This document shows, piece by piece, positions 34,524-43,230 of a DNA stretch of 64,000 nucleotides. Every line of letters starts with the position of its first letter. Positions within the stretch are counted from its first letter, which is position 1. Where the stretch lies: NCBI RefSeq assembly GCF_018070575.1, contig NZ_JAGPXN010000019.1, forward strand, positions 1 through 64,000. The letters run 5' to 3'. The stretch comes from Micromonospora sp. C31. Lineage in GTDB: Bacteria > Actinomycetota > Actinomycetes > Mycobacteriales > Micromonosporaceae. Under the pieces are notes generated by a model, which worked only from the letters and a program-made list of their open reading frames with translations, was not told the DNA's origin and searched no databases. A program made the translations under genes and the position numbers.

Positions 34524-35024
34524 CGAACCCCTCCTCGGTCGAACGGTCGGCACACTGTACGGCCGACCCCGGGCCCACCGCCGTCCCGTCCCGCGCCGGG
34601 TCCGCCGCCCGGCACGTCGCGCGGGGGCCCGGAGTGGGCCGCCCGAGCCCTCCGCCCGGCCGGATCGCGTAGCGGGCGGCATCGAACCGCGGGACAGAAG
34701 ACGAACAGTGCTCACCCGGCATATCACCTGAGATTACGCAATACGTCTGACGAGGAGGAGTCCGTCCGATGGTGGACAGGACGCCGGCCGCTCTCCCGAC
34801 GCACTGTTGTAGCAGGTGAGAGGCGTTTGGATGGCGGGCCACATCCCATCCCTCGGGCCCGGCGGGGACAGCATCGTCCCCGCCGACACCGCCATCACCG
34901 AGCCCGGCCCCGCGACGGCACCGGCGTGGCACAGCGCCGGTCGCCAGTACCGTGAGGCCCCGCTCGGCAGCCTCCGTCCCCGGGCATCCCCGGGGCCGGC
35001 GGCCGAGCACGAGAGGAGCCGGCC
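34524..35024. other. Intergenic region with a possible 16-codon peptide
   Basis: Only one candidate is visible. ATG 34769, with GAGGAGGAG upstream, encodes MVDRTPAALPTHCCSR and stops at 34819; the adjacent Cys pair is unusual and may mark a regulatory leader peptide, but this is weak. Promoters for the minus-strand DUF4173 gene and the plus-strand Ig-like gene must lie here. Confidence 0.3.
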
Positions 35025-35294
35025 ATGGCCGCTCCCACCGCCACCGCTTCCCTGAACGCCGCCACCTACTCACCCGGCGACCAGATGATCCTGACGGTCA
35101 CCTACGGCGACGCCGACACCAGACCGGTGACCGTCACGATCGTGGTCACCGACGCGCAGGGCAACAGCAGCGCGCCGGTCACGGTCACCGCCGTCATCGA
35201 CCCGCTCGCCCTCACCGTCACCGACGACTCCGGCTGCACCTGGACCAGGGCGTCGGACAACGGTTCGGTCGCCGTCTACCGGGCGGTGGCGTGA
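35025..35294 (+). CDS. Small Ig-like-fold protein
   Basis: 89 residues, starting at ATG 35025 with GAGAGGAG upstream. The sequence is beta-rich and Thr/Val-rich (ASLNAATYSPGDQMILTVTY, PVTVTIVVTDAQGNSSAPVTVTA), like bacterial Ig/PKD modules. No signal peptide. Its stop and the next start share bases (TGATG), so the pair is co-translated. Such pairs occur among phage-tail or surface proteins; which applies here is not shown. Confidence 0.75.
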   Translation: MAAPTATASLNAATYSPGDQMILTVTYGDADTRPVTVTIVVTDAQGNSSAPVTVTAVIDPLALTVTDDSGCTWTRASDNGSVAVYRAVA

Positions 35295-36331
35295 TGCCCC
35301 GGGTCACCGTCAGCGTGCGCGACAAGGGCGGGCGCACCGCCACCGCCACCGCCGACTACACGATCGCGCCGCCGGTGCTCGGCGGCTACTACCTCTCCGG
35401 CGGCGCGGACCCGACGGCCGACATGGCCGGCGGGAACTTCCGCTCGCTGACCCAGTACCGCAGCTTCGCCGACGGCTACATCTTCCCCGGCTATCGACGA
35501 CCGTGGCTGATCACGCTCGGCAGGGCCGGGGTGCAGATGAACATGGTGCTGGAGCTGAAGCACTACGGCGCGCCCAACGCCGGGCCGCAGACCTTCACCG
35601 TGGACGGCGTCACCCACACCGTCCCGGCGCCCGCGATGACCATCCAGCAGCGACCCGGCACGACCTGGCCCCGGGCGTACGGCTACAGCCAGGTCCTGGC
35701 CGGGCTCTGCGACGGGCTGTTCGCCCGCGCCCTGTCCCAGTACCGGACCCTGGGCTTCGGGGTGAACATCCAGCTCGCCTCCGAGTTGGACACCGACCAC
35801 GAGTTCGGCACCACCGAGTCCGGCGTCACCTACACCTGGGCGCAGTCGGACGCCCGCGCGGTGCAGGCCATGACGTACGTCGTGAACTGGTTCAAGGCTC
35901 GCCAACTGCCCGCCGGCACGACGTTCTCGGTGGGGGTGGGCGGCTTCGACCGGGCCTGCTACCAGCGCACCCACCCGGAGGCGTTGATGGCCAAGCTCGA
36001 CTTCCTCCAGTGGAACGCCTACGCCACCAGTCCCACCCACACGGCGCTGGCCCGGTTCCGCCGGACGAAGGACTGGGCGGTGGCCGACCTCGGCCCCGTC
36101 GCCCTCTCCCGCCCGGTGATCATCGCCGAGTGGGGCGTACGGGTGGCGGAGGTGCCGAACCAGGCGGCCTGGATCACCACCGTGCCGGCCGCCATCGCCC
36201 AGCTCAACGCCGAGCGGGGCCCCCGGATCGCGCGGACCAACTACTTCAACTCCGGCTGGGGCACCCTGTCGCCGAAGTCGACGGGGCTGGCCGCGCTGAG
36301 GGCGGCGTACGCCACCCACCCGTACGTCTAG
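35294..36331 (+). CDS. Protein with Ig-like start and glycosidase-like (GH-A clan) barrel
   Basis: 345 residues starting at ATG 35294. Residues 1-~30 (RVTVSVRDKGGRTATATADYT) look like the end of an Ig fold. From ~35 a barrel-like domain follows with SELDTDHEFG in the middle, LDFLQWNAYATSP and IIAEWGVRVAE; the last resembles the nucleophile strand of clan GH-A glycosidases (xxEWG). No signal peptide. It may act on phage receptor or cell-surface sugars if exported by another route. The family is not certain. Confidence 0.7.
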   Translation: MPRVTVSVRDKGGRTATATADYTIAPPVLGGYYLSGGADPTADMAGGNFRSLTQYRSFADGYIFPGYRRPWLITLGRAGVQMNMVLELKHYGAPNAGPQTFTVDGVTHTVPAPAMTIQQRPGTTWPRAYGYSQVLAGLCDGLFARALSQYRTLGFGVNIQLASELDTDHEFGTTESGVTYTWAQSDARAVQAMTYVVNWFKARQLPAGTTFSVGVGGFDRACYQRTHPEALMAKLDFLQWNAYATSPTHTALARFRRTKDWAVADLGPVALSRPVIIAEWGVRVAEVPNQAAWITTVPAAIAQLNAERGPRIARTNYFNSGWGTLSPKSTGLAALRAAYATHPYV

Positions 36332-36386
36332 GAGGTCCGGCCGGCGTCGGGCGCGAACCGACGCCGGCCGAGCACCCGTCGCGGCG

Positions 36387-37556
36387 TCAGTAGGCCAGTT
36401 CCACCGGCCGGCCGAGCACCCGTGCGCCGTTGTTGGCGAGCCAGCCCTCGGCCGCCGCCGCGTGCTGGCCGAACGTGTGGATGTCGCGGAACCGGCGCTG
36501 GAGCGGCGACGAGTCCCGGGCCGCCCCGCCGCCGGCCGCCCGGTAGCAGGTGTCGACCGCGGCGGCGGCCCGCTCCGTCACCCAGGGCAGCGCGGCCGAG
36601 ATCCGTGGGTGCAGCGCGGGGATCGCCGCCGGGTCGGTGGCGCAGGCCGCCCAGAGGTCGTCGGCCAGGTCCCGCAGCAGCGCGCGGGCCGCCCGTACGT
36701 CCAGGTCGGCGCGGCCGAGTTGGAGGCGGAAGGCCGGCGAGTCGGCGAGCGACTGCCGGGCGTAGAGCCGCTGCCGGCCGCCCTCGAGTAGCGCGACCAT
36801 GTCGTCCAGCGCGCCCTGCGCGATGCCGACGGCCACCGCGCCGAGGTGCAGGGCGAAGTGGACCAGCGGCGCCACGAAGCCCGGTCCCGGTACGCAGGGC
36901 ACCCCGGTGAACAGGTCGAAGCTCTCCTCCGTCGGGCAGAAGGCGTCCGCCACCTCGACGTCGTGGCTGCCGGTGCCGCGCAGGCCCAGCACGTGCCAGG
37001 TGTCGTGGACGGTGACCCGGGAGGCCGGGAAGAGCATGGAGCGCACGGCCGGCGGCGCCCCCGCCGGCCCGGGCAGCGGCACGCCGCCCTCGGTCAGCAA
37101 ACAGTTGCCGAAGATCCAGTCGGCGTGTCGGGCGCCGCTCGCGAACGCCCACCGGCCGGTGACCCGAAAGCCCCCGTCGACCGGCTCGGCGTGCCCCTGC
37201 GGGGCGAACCCGCCCCCGACCACCACGTCCGGCCCGTCGGCGTAGACCTTGTCGAACCGGTCGCGGGACAGCATCGCCAGCAGGTGCGGGGTCTCGGAGC
37301 CGATCATCACGGTCCACCCGGTGGAGCCGTCGGCGCGGGCCAGCGACTCCAGCACCCGCAGCCCGGTGCGCAGGTCCGCGTCGTACCCGCCGTGGCTGCG
37401 GGGAACGAACATCCGGAAGCAGCCGGCGGCCTTCAGCGAGTCGAGCAGGTCGGTGGGGAGCCCCCGGGCCGCCTCGATCTCGCCGGCCCGGCGGGACACC
37501 TCCGGGAGCAGCGCGTCCACCGCCCCGGTCAGCCGGTCCCGGTGCTGGTCCTCCAT
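36387..37556 (-). CDS. Acyl-CoA-dehydrogenase-fold flavoprotein (HsaA/monooxygenase type)
   Basis: 389 residues starting at ATG 37556. N-terminal helices (LPEVSRRAGEIEAARGLPTDLLDSLKAAGCFRMFVPRSHGGYDAD) are followed by the beta domain (GGFRVTGRWAFASGARHADWIFG) and C-terminal helices (AARALLRDLADDLWAACA). The pattern fits group D flavin monooxygenases such as HsaA, or desulfurisation enzymes, better than classical dehydrogenases, since the catalytic Glu is not obvious. Such enzymes use reduced FMN from a partner. The divergent LLM oxidoreductase may be functionally linked. Substrate unknown. Confidence 0.85.
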   Translation of the reverse strand: MEDQHRDRLTGAVDALLPEVSRRAGEIEAARGLPTDLLDSLKAAGCFRMFVPRSHGGYDADLRTGLRVLESLARADGSTGWTVMIGSETPHLLAMLSRDRFDKVYADGPDVVVGGGFAPQGHAEPVDGGFRVTGRWAFASGARHADWIFGNCLLTEGGVPLPGPAGAPPAVRSMLFPASRVTVHDTWHVLGLRGTGSHDVEVADAFCPTEESFDLFTGVPCVPGPGFVAPLVHFALHLGAVAVGIAQGALDDMVALLEGGRQRLYARQSLADSPAFRLQLGRADLDVRAARALLRDLADDLWAACATDPAAIPALHPRISAALPWVTERAAAAVDTCYRAAGGGAARDSSPLQRRFRDIHTFGQHAAAAEGWLANNGARVLGRPVELAY

Positions 37557-37730
37557 GGGGGTCCTCCTCGACTCGTCGTTCGGCCTCCACTCTGGACCGG
37601 TCGACGACCGGGGGCCAGGAACGCCGCTATCGGATGCCCGCCACTTCGCGTGGCGGGCACCGCCGGGTGCCGCCACCCCGGAAGAAGGCGGACCGGCGCG
37701 CCGGCCCCACCCGCTCCCTATGCTCGAAGC

Positions 37731-38660
37731 ATGGAACTGCGGATCTTCACCGAACCCCAGCAGGGCGCGAGGTACGACGACCTGCTCGCCGTGGCCCGCT
37801 GCGCGGAGGAGGCCGGCTACGGCGCCTTCTTCCGTTCCGACCACTACCTGAAGATGGGCGCGGTGAGCGGTGACCCCGGCCCGACGGACGCGTGGACGAC
37901 CCTCGCCGGCCTGGCCCGGGACACCCGGCGGATCCGGCTGGGCACGCTGATGACCGCCGCCACCTTCCGGCTGCCGGGCCCGCTGGCCATCACCGTCGCC
38001 CAGGTCGACCAGATGAGCGGCGGCCGGGTCGAGCTGGGCATCGGCACCGGCTGGTACGCCGAGGAGCACACCGCGTACGGGATCCCGTTCCCGTCGCTGG
38101 GGGAGCGCTTCGACCGGCTGGCGGAGCAGCTCGCCGTCGTCACGGGGCTCTGGGCGACGCCACCCGGCGAGACCTTCGACTTCGCCGGGACGTACTACCC
38201 GGTCAGCGACTCGCCGGCGCTGCCGAAGCCGGTGCAGGATCCGCGTCCGCCGATCCTGCTCGGTGGCATGGGCCCGAAGCGCACGCCCCGCCTCGCCGCC
38301 CGGTACGCCGACGAGTTCAACCTGCCGTTCGCCTCGGTCGGGGACTCCGTCGCCCAGTTCGACCGGGTCCGGGCCGCCTGCGCGGAGATCGGCCGGGACC
38401 CGGGCGAGCTGTGCTGGTCCAACGCGCTGGTGCTCTGCTGCGGGCGGGACGACGCCGAGGTGGCCCGGCGGGCCGCCATGATCGGCCGGGAACCGGACGA
38501 ACTGCGCGAGAACGGCCTCGCGGGCACCCCCGCCGAGGTCGTCGACAAGATCGGCCGGTACGCCGAGATCGGCAGCGAGCGGCTCTACCTGCAGGTGCTC
38601 GACCTGGCCGACCTCGACCACCTGGAGCTGGTCGCGGCCGAGGTGAAGCCCCAGCTCTGA
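37731..38660 (+). CDS. LLM-class F420-dependent oxidoreductase
   Basis: 309-residue TIM barrel of the luciferase-like/F420 family (MELRIFTEPQQGARYDDLLAVARCAEEAGYGAFFRSDHY, GRVELGIGTGWYAEEHTAYG, RPPILLGGMGPKRTPRLAARYADEFN). The FRSDHY and GIGTGWYxEEH motifs fit the TIGR03560-like F420 subgroup. ATG 37731 follows TATGCT by 6 bases, suggesting leaderless transcription. Substrate unknown. Confidence 0.9.
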   Translation: MELRIFTEPQQGARYDDLLAVARCAEEAGYGAFFRSDHYLKMGAVSGDPGPTDAWTTLAGLARDTRRIRLGTLMTAATFRLPGPLAITVAQVDQMSGGRVELGIGTGWYAEEHTAYGIPFPSLGERFDRLAEQLAVVTGLWATPPGETFDFAGTYYPVSDSPALPKPVQDPRPPILLGGMGPKRTPRLAARYADEFNLPFASVGDSVAQFDRVRAACAEIGRDPGELCWSNALVLCCGRDDAEVARRAAMIGREPDELRENGLAGTPAEVVDKIGRYAEIGSERLYLQVLDLADLDHLELVAAEVKPQL

Positions 38661-38688
38661 GCCGGTCGGCCGCCCAGCCCGGCGGGCG

Positions 38689-38907
38689 TCAGGCGCCGCC
38701 CGGACGGGGTGGCGGCCCCGGGTGGGGCACCGGGCGTGGCGTGGGCGGGGGCGTCGGCGTCGGCCGGGGACCGGGCGTGGTGGTGCCCGCCGGGTAGGCT
38801 CCGGCCGGTGGCGCGCCCGAGACCTGCGGCCTGGTGCCGGTGGGGCCGGGCTCCGTCCCCCGGCGGGCGAAGGCTCTGCGGATGGTGGGTTCGCGGTAGG
38901 TGCTCAT
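38689..38907 (-). CDS. Possible small Pro-rich protein
   Basis: 72 residues from ATG 38907. The start is basic (STYREPTIRRAFARRG), and the second half is a Pro/Thr/Gly-rich disordered tail (TPTPPPTPRPVPHPGPPPRPGG). Only a distant GGGGAA precedes the start. The frame could be a chance product of high GC. Confidence 0.4.
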   Translation of the reverse strand: MSTYREPTIRRAFARRGTEPGPTGTRPQVSGAPPAGAYPAGTTTPGPRPTPTPPPTPRPVPHPGPPPRPGGA

Positions 38908-38981
38908 CGCCGTGGCGTTCCCCGATCACGGCGGGGTAAGCGTGCCCGATCGACCGGTTCCGCCCCGCCGCTACCCGTCGG

Positions 38982-39323
38982 ATGATGCGTCCCGACGAAG
39001 CTGGTGTCGAACGGGGGTACGACGTGGAACTGCACCGCACCCGGGGGGCGTTGGCGCTGGCCCGGCCGCCGGCCCGGAAGGGGCTGCCGGCCACGCCGCG
39101 ACTGCTGCTGGTGCCCGTACCGGGCACGCTGGCCGGGCTCCCCGCCGACGCGCGCCGTCCGGTCGACGGCCGGGCCGCGGTGGAGTTGCTGGACCTGGCC
39201 CGGGTCCGGGAGGAGCCCGCCGAGGTGGCGGCGGCGCTCACCCGGCACGCCGGGCACCGCTTCGTCGACGCGCTCGGCGGCGTGCCGACCGATGAGCGGC
39301 CCGCCGGCCGCCGCGTCCCGTGA
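38982..39323 (+). CDS. Small protein coupled to the AldO-type oxidase gene
   Basis: 113 residues (start ATG 38982; GTG 39024 after GGGGG is an alternative). Its TGA overlaps the GTG of the oxidase gene, so translation is coupled and the gene is probably real. The sequence is Arg/Ala/Leu-rich (LARPPARKGLPATPRLLLVPVPGTLAGLPADARRPVDGRAAVELLDLA) with no motif that I recognise. Confidence 0.6.
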   Translation: MMRPDEAGVERGYDVELHRTRGALALARPPARKGLPATPRLLLVPVPGTLAGLPADARRPVDGRAAVELLDLARVREEPAEVAAALTRHAGHRFVDALGGVPTDERPAGRRVP

Positions 39324-40579
39324 CCGCCGCCGGGCCCGGGCCCGTCACCAACTGGGCGGGCAACGTCCGCTACGCCGCCGCCCGCCACCACCGGCCCGCC
39401 ACCCTCGACGAGCTGCGCCGGCTGGTGGCGGGCAGCGAACGCCTGCGCGTCGTGGGCACCGGGCACTCGTTCAACCGCCTCGGCGACACCACCGGCGACC
39501 TCGTCTCGCTGGCCGGGCTGCCCGCGGCCGTCGCGCTCGACCCGGACCGCCGGGCCGTCACCGTGCCGGCCGTCATGCGGTACGGGGACCTCGCGTCCTG
39601 GCTGCACGCGCGCGGGTACGCGCTGGCCAACCTGGCCTCGCTGCCGCACATCTCGGTCGCCGGGGCGGTCGCCACCGGCACCCACGGCTCGGGCGAGACG
39701 ATCGGCAACCTGGCCAGCGCGGTCGCCGGGCTGGAACTGGTCACCGCCGGCGGCGACCTGCTGACGGTGGACCGGGCGGCCGACGGGGACACCTTCGCCG
39801 GAATGGTCGTCTCGCTGGGCGCGCTGGGCGTCGTCACCCGGGTCACCCTCGACGTGGTGCCGACCTTCGAGATCCGCCAGCACGTCCGCCTCGGCCTGCC
39901 CCGCGCGGCGCTGGACGCGGCTTTCGCCTCGGCGTACAGCGTCAGCGTCTTCACCGACTGGCGGTCGCCGCGGCTGCGGGAGGTGTGGGTCAAGCAGCGC
40001 GCGGACGCGGCCCCACTGCCGGCGGACTGGCTCGACACGGCGCCGGCCGACGCGCCTCGGCACCCGGTGCCCGGCATGCCGGCGCGCAACTGCACCCCGC
40101 AGCTCGGCGAGCCGGGCCCGTGGCACGAACGGCTGCCGCACTTCCGGCTCGGGTTCACCCCCAGCAGCGGAGAGGAGTTGCAGTCGGAGTACCACGTGGC
40201 GCGTGCCTCGGCGGCGGCGGCGCTGGCGGCGCTGGACCCGGTGGCGCACCTGATCGCGCCGGTGCTCCAGGTCTGCGAGCTGCGGGCGGTGGCCGGCGAC
40301 GAGCTGTGGCTCAGCCCGAACCACGGGCGGGACAGCCTCGCCATCCACTTCACCTGGACCGCCGACGCGGCGGCGGTGCTGCCGGTGGTGGCGGCGGTGG
40401 AGGAGCGGCTCGCGCCGTTCGTGCCGCGCCCGCACTGGGGGAAGGTCTTCGGTCTCGCCCCGGCGGCGGTCGCCGCGGCCTGGCCCCGGTACGCCGACTT
40501 CCTCGACCTGACGCGCCGGCTCGACCCGGCCGGCACGTTCCGCACCGACCTGCTCGACCGCTACGTCCCCCGCGACTGA
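39320..40579 (+). CDS. aldO: Alditol oxidase (AldO/xylitol oxidase type)
   Basis: A 419-residue FAD-dependent oxidase of the VAO family. WAGNVRYAAARHH opens the FAD domain. His49 in GTGHSFNRLGD is the expected covalent flavin attachment site. SVAGAVATGTHGSG is the diphosphate-binding region. HWGKVF near the C-terminus is typical of AldO, whose S. coelicolor member is about 418 residues. It oxidises polyols such as xylitol or sorbitol at C1, giving an aldose and hydrogen peroxide. The start GTG 39320 overlaps the previous gene. The 3' end overlaps the convergent protease gene by 19 bases. Confidence 0.92.
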   Translation: MTAAGPGPVTNWAGNVRYAAARHHRPATLDELRRLVAGSERLRVVGTGHSFNRLGDTTGDLVSLAGLPAAVALDPDRRAVTVPAVMRYGDLASWLHARGYALANLASLPHISVAGAVATGTHGSGETIGNLASAVAGLELVTAGGDLLTVDRAADGDTFAGMVVSLGALGVVTRVTLDVVPTFEIRQHVRLGLPRAALDAAFASAYSVSVFTDWRSPRLREVWVKQRADAAPLPADWLDTAPADAPRHPVPGMPARNCTPQLGEPGPWHERLPHFRLGFTPSSGEELQSEYHVARASAAAALAALDPVAHLIAPVLQVCELRAVAGDELWLSPNHGRDSLAIHFTWTADAAAVLPVVAAVEERLAPFVPRPHWGKVFGLAPAAVAAAWPRYADFLDLTRRLDPAGTFRTDLLDRYVPRD

Positions 40580-41724
40580 CGGCCGGGCCGGCCGCTCTCC
40601 AGCTGTTCCCGGAGGCTGCCGCGCTGCACCGCCCGGCTGATGTCGCTCGGCGAGACGATCCCGACGAGCCGGCCGTCGGCCACCACCAGGGCCCGGCCGT
40701 CGGCGCACTCGCTGAGCCGGGGGAGCAGCTCGTTGAGCGGCTCGTCCGGCCGGGCGAGCACCAGCTCGTCGGCGCGGCAGGCGACCTCGGCCAGCGTGGT
40801 GGCATCCCGGCGGTCCGCCGGGATGCCGCGCACCCGGTCGAGGGTGACCAGGCCGACGGGCCGGTCGTCCTCGGTCAGCGGCAGCGCCGTGTGCCGGTAC
40901 GCGAACAGGTAGTGGTCGACGAAGTCGCCCACCGTCAGCTGCCCCGACGCGGTCTGCGGCTGCGGCGTCATCACGTCGGCCACCCGGACGCCCCGCAGCG
41001 CGCTGCCCATCCGGGCCTGCCGCTCCTCCATGCCGGCGGCGCCGATCAGGAACCAGCCGATCAGGGCGAGCCAGAGCCCGCCGAAGCCGACGCCGGCCAG
41101 GAACTGCCACAGCCCCAGGCCGATCAGCACCGCGCCGAGCACCCGGCCGGCCCGGGCGGCGACGACCGAGGCCTTCGTCCGGTCGCCAGTCGCCTTCCAG
41201 ACCGCCGCGCGCAGCAGCCGACCGCCGTCCAGCGGGGCCGCCGGCAGCGAGTTGAAGACCGCCAGCAGCACGTTGATGCCGGCCAGCCAGGCCAGCGAGC
41301 CCAGCAGCAGCCCCTCCACCCCGGCCAGGGCGAGCACCACCGCGATCGCGCCGAAGAAGAGCCCGATCAGCAGACTGACCAGTGGGCCGACGCCGGCGAT
41401 GCGCAGTTCCGCGCCCGGGTCGCGGGCCTCACCACGCAGCTCGGCCACCCCGCCGAAGAGCCAGAGGGTGATGCCGCCGACCTCCAGCCCGTTGCGTTTG
41501 GCGACGATCGCGTGCGAGACCTCGTGGGCGAGCAGGCCGAGGAAGAAGACCACCGCCGCGGCGAGCCCCGCCAGGACGTACGCGGCCACGGGCTGGCCCG
41601 GGTAGGCCCGGGGGAACTGGTTGGCCGCCAGCGCCCAGGCGATCAGCACGAAGATGACCAGGACGCTCCAGTTGACCCCGACCGGTACGCCCGCAATCCG
41701 GCCGAGCCGGAAACTCGCCCTCAT
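40561..41724 (-). CDS. Site-2 protease family metalloprotease with CBS domains
   Basis: 387 residues. About six helices carry the zinc site His67-Glu68-x-x-His71 (LLAHEVSHA) and Asp166 in APLDGGRLL, the canonical S2P pair. From ~235 a two-CBS module follows (VADVMTPQPQTAS, HTALPLTEDDRPVGLVTLDRVRG, ADGRALVVADGRLVGIVSPSDI), which usually senses adenine nucleotides. Proteins of this group cut membrane-anchored regulators. The target is unknown. ATG 41724. Confidence 0.93.
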   Translation of the reverse strand: MRASFRLGRIAGVPVGVNWSVLVIFVLIAWALAANQFPRAYPGQPVAAYVLAGLAAAVVFFLGLLAHEVSHAIVAKRNGLEVGGITLWLFGGVAELRGEARDPGAELRIAGVGPLVSLLIGLFFGAIAVVLALAGVEGLLLGSLAWLAGINVLLAVFNSLPAAPLDGGRLLRAAVWKATGDRTKASVVAARAGRVLGAVLIGLGLWQFLAGVGFGGLWLALIGWFLIGAAGMEERQARMGSALRGVRVADVMTPQPQTASGQLTVGDFVDHYLFAYRHTALPLTEDDRPVGLVTLDRVRGIPADRRDATTLAEVACRADELVLARPDEPLNELLPRLSECADGRALVVADGRLVGIVSPSDISRAVQRGSLREQLESGRPGRQSRGT

Positions 41725-42014
41725 GTTCAGGTACTACCCGCGACAGCCACGTGCATGCCAGGCCGGCGGCTGGTGCCGGTGGGAACCGCCCTCTCGCGAT
41801 CTTGTTGGTGCTCGCGGTCCCGTTACCGTCCCGGTGCGGGCTCGACCCGCATGAGGTGGGGGATTCTGCTGGCGTCCGGTCGTCGACTCTCGGCGTGCGG
41901 TCGGTCACGCGGTGACGTTGACGGCTCACTGATGGACCTATATCTATATGGGTATCGTCGTCAATCTTCCGGCCGCGCCACGAGCCGATGGCCGGGAGAC
42001 GCAGAGGAGTCCAT

Positions 42015-43151
42015 GTGAACCGACGTACCTTCCGCCGCGCCGTCCTGTCGCTCGGCATCGCGACCAGCACCCTGGTCGCGACGGTCGCCACCCCGGCGTA
42101 CGCCCGGCCCGACCACCCCGCACCGGCGTCGGCGGCCGTCGCCAGCCCGGTGTTCGCCATCACCGACGGCGTGGCCCGCCAGGTGGCCCGCACCGACCGG
42201 GCGGGGCTGACCCGGCTGGGCGTCGCCGCCGCGAACGGCCCGGTCGACCTGCTCGCCGCCGGCGTCGACGCCCGGCTTGCCGGCGACCTCCGCGCCGCCA
42301 ACCAGCGGTTGCTGGTCGCCAAGGGCCTGCCGGGCGGCACCGGCTCGCTGCTGCGGTTGCGGCTGGCCCACCCGGACATGCGCGCCGCGCTGGCCCGCGG
42401 CGAGGCGCCGCTGGTGGCCGCCACCCCGACCGACGACTCGGCGACCAGCGTGAGCGCGTACGACCGCTCCGGTGCCACGGTGGTGCTGGACGCCGCGCGG
42501 GTGCCGCAGCGGCCGGTGCTCGTGGTGGAGGTGGACACCGAGCGGGCGCTCTCCGCGGGGCTGGCGCTGATGCGCCAGGAGTTGGGCGCGCGGGGCATCG
42601 GCCGGCCGGCTCCGGCGCGGCCCGCTGACCGTGCCGCCGCCGACGGGGTGAGCGCCTCGGCCGGCTACTGGGCCACCAAGGTCAACGCCGTCCGGCTGAG
42701 CGACGACGAGGAGCCCTGGATCAAGGGCGATGCCGAGATCTACAACCTGGTGGCCGGGTTCGGGCTGGACGGCAAGGTCAAGGTCGACCTGGTGCAGATG
42801 CCGTACCTGGACCACGACGACAAGACGTACTACCCGAACCAGCTGCTGGTGCACTTCTCGTCGTACAAGTACAACCTGGCCGACGTGGTGATGATGGAGG
42901 ACGACGGGGACACCAACTACTCGTCGCTGGTCAAGGCGATCGCGGGCGCCCTGCTGGTGATCGTGGACGGCGGCGCGTACACCCCGCTGGTCAACGCGAT
43001 CCTGGACGCCATCCCCACCTCCTGGTACACCGACGACCCGGACTTCGTGGACGCCTGGTACACCCTGAGCACCGCCAGCAGCGGCCGGAAGTACGGCGCG
43101 GGCGCCAACGGCTGGATGGACGTCGCCCCGTACTGGGTCGAGCAGTTCTGA
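42015..43151 (+). CDS. Secreted protein, possibly DUF3103 family
   Basis: 378 residues. GTG 42015 has AGAGGAG upstream, and a signal peptide follows (RRAVLSLGIATSTLVATVATPAYA). The C-terminal ~170 residues (EEPWIKGDAEIYNLVAGFGLDGKVKVDLVQMPYLDHDDKTYYPNQ and onward) agree with my memory of DUF3103 proteins, which have unknown function. The region before the gene is AT-rich around 41935-41955 (TATATCTATATGGGTATCG), probably the promoter. A strong hairpin follows. Confidence 0.8.
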   Translation: MNRRTFRRAVLSLGIATSTLVATVATPAYARPDHPAPASAAVASPVFAITDGVARQVARTDRAGLTRLGVAAANGPVDLLAAGVDARLAGDLRAANQRLLVAKGLPGGTGSLLRLRLAHPDMRAALARGEAPLVAATPTDDSATSVSAYDRSGATVVLDAARVPQRPVLVVEVDTERALSAGLALMRQELGARGIGRPAPARPADRAAADGVSASAGYWATKVNAVRLSDDEEPWIKGDAEIYNLVAGFGLDGKVKVDLVQMPYLDHDDKTYYPNQLLVHFSSYKYNLADVVMMEDDGDTNYSSLVKAIAGALLVIVDGGAYTPLVNAILDAIPTSWYTDDPDFVDAWYTLSTASSGRKYGAGANGWMDVAPYWVEQF

Positions 43152-43181
43152 CCGGCCCGCCCGCGCGACGGGCGGCGGAGA

Positions 43182-43218
43182 CCCTGTGCGGGTGCGCCGA
43201 TGGGACACCCGCACAGGG
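43182..43218. terminator. Bidirectional terminator
   Basis: CCCTGTGCGGGTG (43182-43194) and CACCCGCACAGGG (43206-43218) form a perfect 13-bp stem with an 11-base loop between two convergent secreted-protein genes. Confidence 0.85.
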
Positions 43219-43230
43219 GCCGCCGGCCGA

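Noticed and set aside
32322..34955. Long plus-strand frame opposite the DUF4173-like gene
   Set aside because: Its translation is Arg/Gly/Glu/Gln-rich without motifs, whereas the minus strand gives clear membrane helices.
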